Of a DNA stretch of 64,000 bases, positions 61,879 to 64,000 are shown in pieces. Within the stretch, counting starts at the first letter, position 1, and each line of letters starts with the position of its first letter. Source of the DNA: an uncultured Duodenibacillus sp. (GTDB lineage Bacteria; Pseudomonadota; Gammaproteobacteria; Burkholderiales; Burkholderiaceae_F); contig CALXOY010000086.1 of NCBI GenBank assembly GCA_944390145.1, positions 41,865 to 105,864 of the forward strand, read 5' to 3'. Under the pieces are notes generated by a model. It searched no databases and was not told the DNA's origin. It was given only the letters and a program-made list of their open reading frames with translations. Position numbers and translations under genes: made by a program.

Positions 61879-63663
61879 TTAAGAAAGCCACTTTTTGCCG
61901 AGTTTTGTCGGCTTGATGACGACTTTGCTCTTAAAGCTCGCGGGCTTGCCAAGAAGCACCGCCCAGGCAAGAAGGGAATCGTCCCGGAAGGCGTGAACGA
62001 GAATTTCATCGCCTTCTGCATAGCGCGACAGCAGCTCGGACAGGTTGTTGTTTTTCACGCGCACGCCGTCGAGCGCAACGATCAGGTCGCCGGGAGCCAG
62101 CCCGATCCACTGGGCGGTTTCCTTGTCGTAGACGTTCTGCACGGTAAAGCCCGCTTCCGATCCACGGCCGCTGATGCCGAGCAGCCTGCGTTCGGCAGGC
62201 GCATCAGACTCCTCAAGCGTCACGCCCAGGGGCTTGAGAAGGCGTTCGTAGTCCACCGGCATGGCCGTTTGCGTCAGACCGGAAATCAGCTCCGTTAAAT
62301 CGAGTCCCGTGGCCCGGTTGACAATCTCCGGCACGTCGTCGGAGGTGATGCCGCTGTAGTCGCTGCCGGCTGCCTTGAAGTCTTCCCAGAGCAGACGAAG
62401 AACGTCGTCAAGCGACTTCTCGGATTTGGTTTTGCGCCGGATTTCGGCGTCGAGAACCCAGGCGGCCATGGCGCCCTGCCTGTAGTAGGAAACATGTGCG
62501 TTGACGCTGTTGGCGCTGGGTTTGTAGAACTTGATCCAGGCATCAAAACTTGCCTGGGAGAGGCTTTGGTTCAGGTGGGCGGGGGTTTCCAGAACGGACT
62601 TGAGGTCTTTCGAGAGCCGTGCTGCGAATTCCTCCGTGTCCATCAGCCCGGCCCGCAGAACCATCAGGTTTTCGTAGTAGCTGGTAAAGCCTTCAAAAAG
62701 CCACAGCAGGGACGAGTAGGTTTCCTGCGAGAAGTCGGCCCCCACAAATGCGGCGGGCTTGATGCGCTTGACAAGCCAGGTGTGGAAGTATTCGTGCGCA
62801 AAGAGGGTCAGCAGATCAAGATATCCCTTCGTCGGCTTGCTGTCGTGCGTGCAGGGGAGCCATTTGCGCGGTGCGGCAAGCGCCGTGCTGTTGCAGTGTT
62901 CGAGACCGCCCGCACTGTTTCCCGTGACATTGAGAAGGAATGTGTAGGTGTCGCCCGCAGGGCATTTTCCTTTCTTGGGCTCAAAAAAGGAAATGATGGT
63001 CTCCGTGATTTTCCGGACGTCATCGGAAAGCTTTTTGCCGTCAAAGTTCACGGGCGTCTCATTGATGATGATCCGGTGCTCGGTCCCCCTTGACTTGAAG
63101 GAGATCTGTTCGAAATCGGAAAGTTCAATGGGGCAGTCGCAGAGCTCTTCATAGTTGGTAGCCTCATAGAGGCCCCATCCGAAGGCTTCAGTCGAAGCCG
63201 CGGGCTTCAAGCCGGTGGCAATTTTCCAAGTGTCGGCGGCGCGGTGCATTTCGTCAACGGGCGGCGTCAGACAGACGGAGATTTTTCCGTCGGTGCTGCC
63301 CAGAACCTCCATCAGTCCTGCTCCAGGATTAAAAAATCCCCGGCAGTTGTCGAGATAGCATCCCCGCACGGAAGGATCAAACGCCCAGAGCTGGTAGTAG
63401 ACGAAAAGCTCTTCATCCTTTTTGCGGCCGACGGTGCTCACGCGCCAGGTTGTTTTGTCAACCTTTGTGATGGGGACGGGTGTCTCACCGAGAAAAGCTT
63501 GTTCTGCTTGAATTGTGGCGGCGAAGTCGCGAATCAGATAGGAGCCGGAAATCCAGGTGGGGAGACGAAGGAATTGCTCCTGCGGCGTGGGATCGTCAAT
63601 CGTGATGCCGATGATGAAAAGGTGCGCTTCGGGGTCGAGCGGACTGATGTCGTAGCGGATCAT
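61879..63663 (-). CDS. M61 family metallopeptidase with PDZ domain
   Basis: 594 aa. An N-terminal beta domain (PTWISGSYLIRDFA) is followed by the catalytic domain with the zinc motif HEYFH (290-294) and downstream Glu ligand in LFEGFTSYYEN, then a C-terminal PDZ domain (about 490-580, LAPGDLIVALDGVRV). M61 enzymes are glycyl aminopeptidases. No signal peptide from the ATG at 63663, so probably cytoplasmic; an open upstream stretch in this frame has no homology. Single gene. Confidence 0.9.
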   Translation of the reverse strand: MIRYDISPLDPEAHLFIIGITIDDPTPQEQFLRLPTWISGSYLIRDFAATIQAEQAFLGETPVPITKVDKTTWRVSTVGRKKDEELFVYYQLWAFDPSVRGCYLDNCRGFFNPGAGLMEVLGSTDGKISVCLTPPVDEMHRAADTWKIATGLKPAASTEAFGWGLYEATNYEELCDCPIELSDFEQISFKSRGTEHRIIINETPVNFDGKKLSDDVRKITETIISFFEPKKGKCPAGDTYTFLLNVTGNSAGGLEHCNSTALAAPRKWLPCTHDSKPTKGYLDLLTLFAHEYFHTWLVKRIKPAAFVGADFSQETYSSLLWLFEGFTSYYENLMVLRAGLMDTEEFAARLSKDLKSVLETPAHLNQSLSQASFDAWIKFYKPSANSVNAHVSYYRQGAMAAWVLDAEIRRKTKSEKSLDDVLRLLWEDFKAAGSDYSGITSDDVPEIVNRATGLDLTELISGLTQTAMPVDYERLLKPLGVTLEESDAPAERRLLGISGRGSEAGFTVQNVYDKETAQWIGLAPGDLIVALDGVRVKNNNLSELLSRYAEGDEILVHAFRDDSLLAWAVLLGKPASFKSKVVIKPTKLGKKWLS

Positions 63664-63753
63664 GAAAGTCTCGGAAAAGCAATGAAATAAGAGGATTGAG
63701 CTCCATTCTAAAGGGCGCGCGGCGCTTGTCAGAGAACTTTTTTGCAAAAGCAC

Positions 63754-63782
63754 TTGACAAGCGGATTTTTCATGTTCATAAT
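63754..63782 (+). promoter_or_regulatory. Upstream rRNA-type promoter P1
   Basis: TTGACA (63754-63759), a 17-bp spacer and CATAAT (63777-63782). Near consensus, start expected at about 63789. It lies upstream of the presumed rRNA operon leader and is followed by a terminator-like hairpin. Confidence 0.75.
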
Positions 63783-63815
63783 TCACGACCTCGCTTGAGG
63801 GAAGCGACAAAAAAA

Positions 63816-63840
63816 CGAGTCGATCAAACGACTCTTTTTT
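63816..63840 (+). terminator. Terminator-like hairpin between the two rRNA promoters
   Basis: GAGTCG (63817-63822) pairs with CGACTC (63829-63834) over ATCAAA, followed by six T residues; seven A residues precede it, so it could act on both strands. A second small hairpin (CGCTT-GAGGG-AAGCG, 63792-63806) lies just before. Confidence 0.7.
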
Positions 63841-63893
63841 ATGGCCTGAAAGCGTGAAAGAGTGAAGCGAAGAAAAAAAATTTCGAAGAGCTC

Positions 63894-63923
63894 TTGACAA
63901 GACGAAATAAAGTTTTATAGAAT
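63894..63923 (+). promoter_or_regulatory. Downstream rRNA-type promoter P2
   Basis: TTGACA (63894-63899) with TATAGA (63916-63921, 16-bp spacer) or TAGAAT (63918-63923, 18-bp spacer). An A-rich run just upstream (around 63873-63880) could be an UP element. Start at about 63930. Confidence 0.75.
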
Positions 63924-63929
63924 TTCAGT

Positions 63930-64000
63930 CTTGTCGCTGCTCGATGAGCAGCACGAAAGTTCTTTAAAAACTAGGCAACGAACCGATAAGCGTGAGCGCG
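63930..64000 (+). other. rRNA operon leader (16S gene expected just beyond the window)
   Basis: A 7-bp hairpin GCTGCTC-GAT-GAGCAGC (63936-63952) is followed by a boxA-like GTTCTTTAAAAACT and then ACCGATAAGCGTGAGCGCG, which resembles the leader found before 16S rRNA in Burkholderiales (CCGATAAGTGTGGGCG type). The rRNA gene itself is not in the window. Confidence 0.7.

Noticed and set aside
1-64000. CRISPR array, insertion sequence, prophage or integrative element
   Set aside because: No regularly spaced repeats, transposase, integrase or phage structural genes were seen; topB sits in a chromosomal housekeeping setting, so it is not taken as a mobile-element marker.

Overview
This 64 kb high-GC window is chromosomal DNA of a Gram-negative betaproteobacterium. 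The best fit is an anaerobic gut member of Burkholderiales, family Sutterellaceae (Sutterella or Parasutterella type). Three things support this: the fmt-rsmB-DUF4390-ntrY-ntrX-trkA-trkH gene order, with def and topB nearby; a regulatory mannose-type EIIA/HPr/EI cassette, a DUF1840 protein and an rRNA leader of betaproteobacterial type; and an anaerobic respiratory gene set consisting of exported flavin reductases, a tetraheme cytochrome c and a periplasmic [FeFe] hydrogenase. Genus is inference. I saw no tRNA gene, insertion sequence, prophage or CRISPR array.

Layout, 0-15 kb. The window opens inside a lipoprotein gene (-), followed by gatC-gatA-gatB and a DUF805 membrane protein (+). A module on the - strand holds a Tat-exported flavin reductase and a small tetraheme cytochrome c, then a trimeric porin. 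A Crp-like regulator (-) stands divergent from a urocanate-reductase-like flavoprotein (+). Its five proposed active-site residues fall at the same residue numbers I recall for Shewanella UrdA. Then come pyrE (-) and an overlapping xth-rsuA-ampG unit (+).

14.5-31.6 kb. On the - strand: EIIA(Man)-HPr-EI-YecA family, then the long fmt to trkH operon (tRNA formylation, rRNA methylation, NtrY/NtrX two-component system, Trk potassium uptake), and def. DUF1840, an alpha/beta hydrolase and topB lie on +.

31.7-45 kb. A MarR-cupin pair (+) has two matching operator-like palindromes. It is followed by a CBS-domain membrane protein (-) and an AapJ-AapQ-AapM amino-acid ABC operon without an ATPase gene, followed by a DUF1857 gene. 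Then come tex, an M20 peptidase, prfC and a GNAT-HAD fusion (all +).

45-64 kb. On the - strand: hydE, hydF, a b-type cytochrome, hydB and hydA of a periplasmic [FeFe] hydrogenase, a HemN-like radical SAM protein, an acyl-CoA synthetase, cysK and slt. A 5-formyl-THF cyclo-ligase gene is on +. ahcY (-) sits behind a clear SAH riboswitch. aroK-aroB (+) and an M61 peptidase (-) follow. The window ends in an rRNA operon promoter and leader, just short of the presumed 16S gene.

Taken together, hydrogenase, b cytochrome, flavin reductases and tetraheme cytochrome suggest quinone-linked anaerobic electron transfer from H2 to organic acceptors such as urocanate. Amino-acid uptake, nitrogen sensing and a regulatory PTS suggest an amino-acid-based lifestyle.
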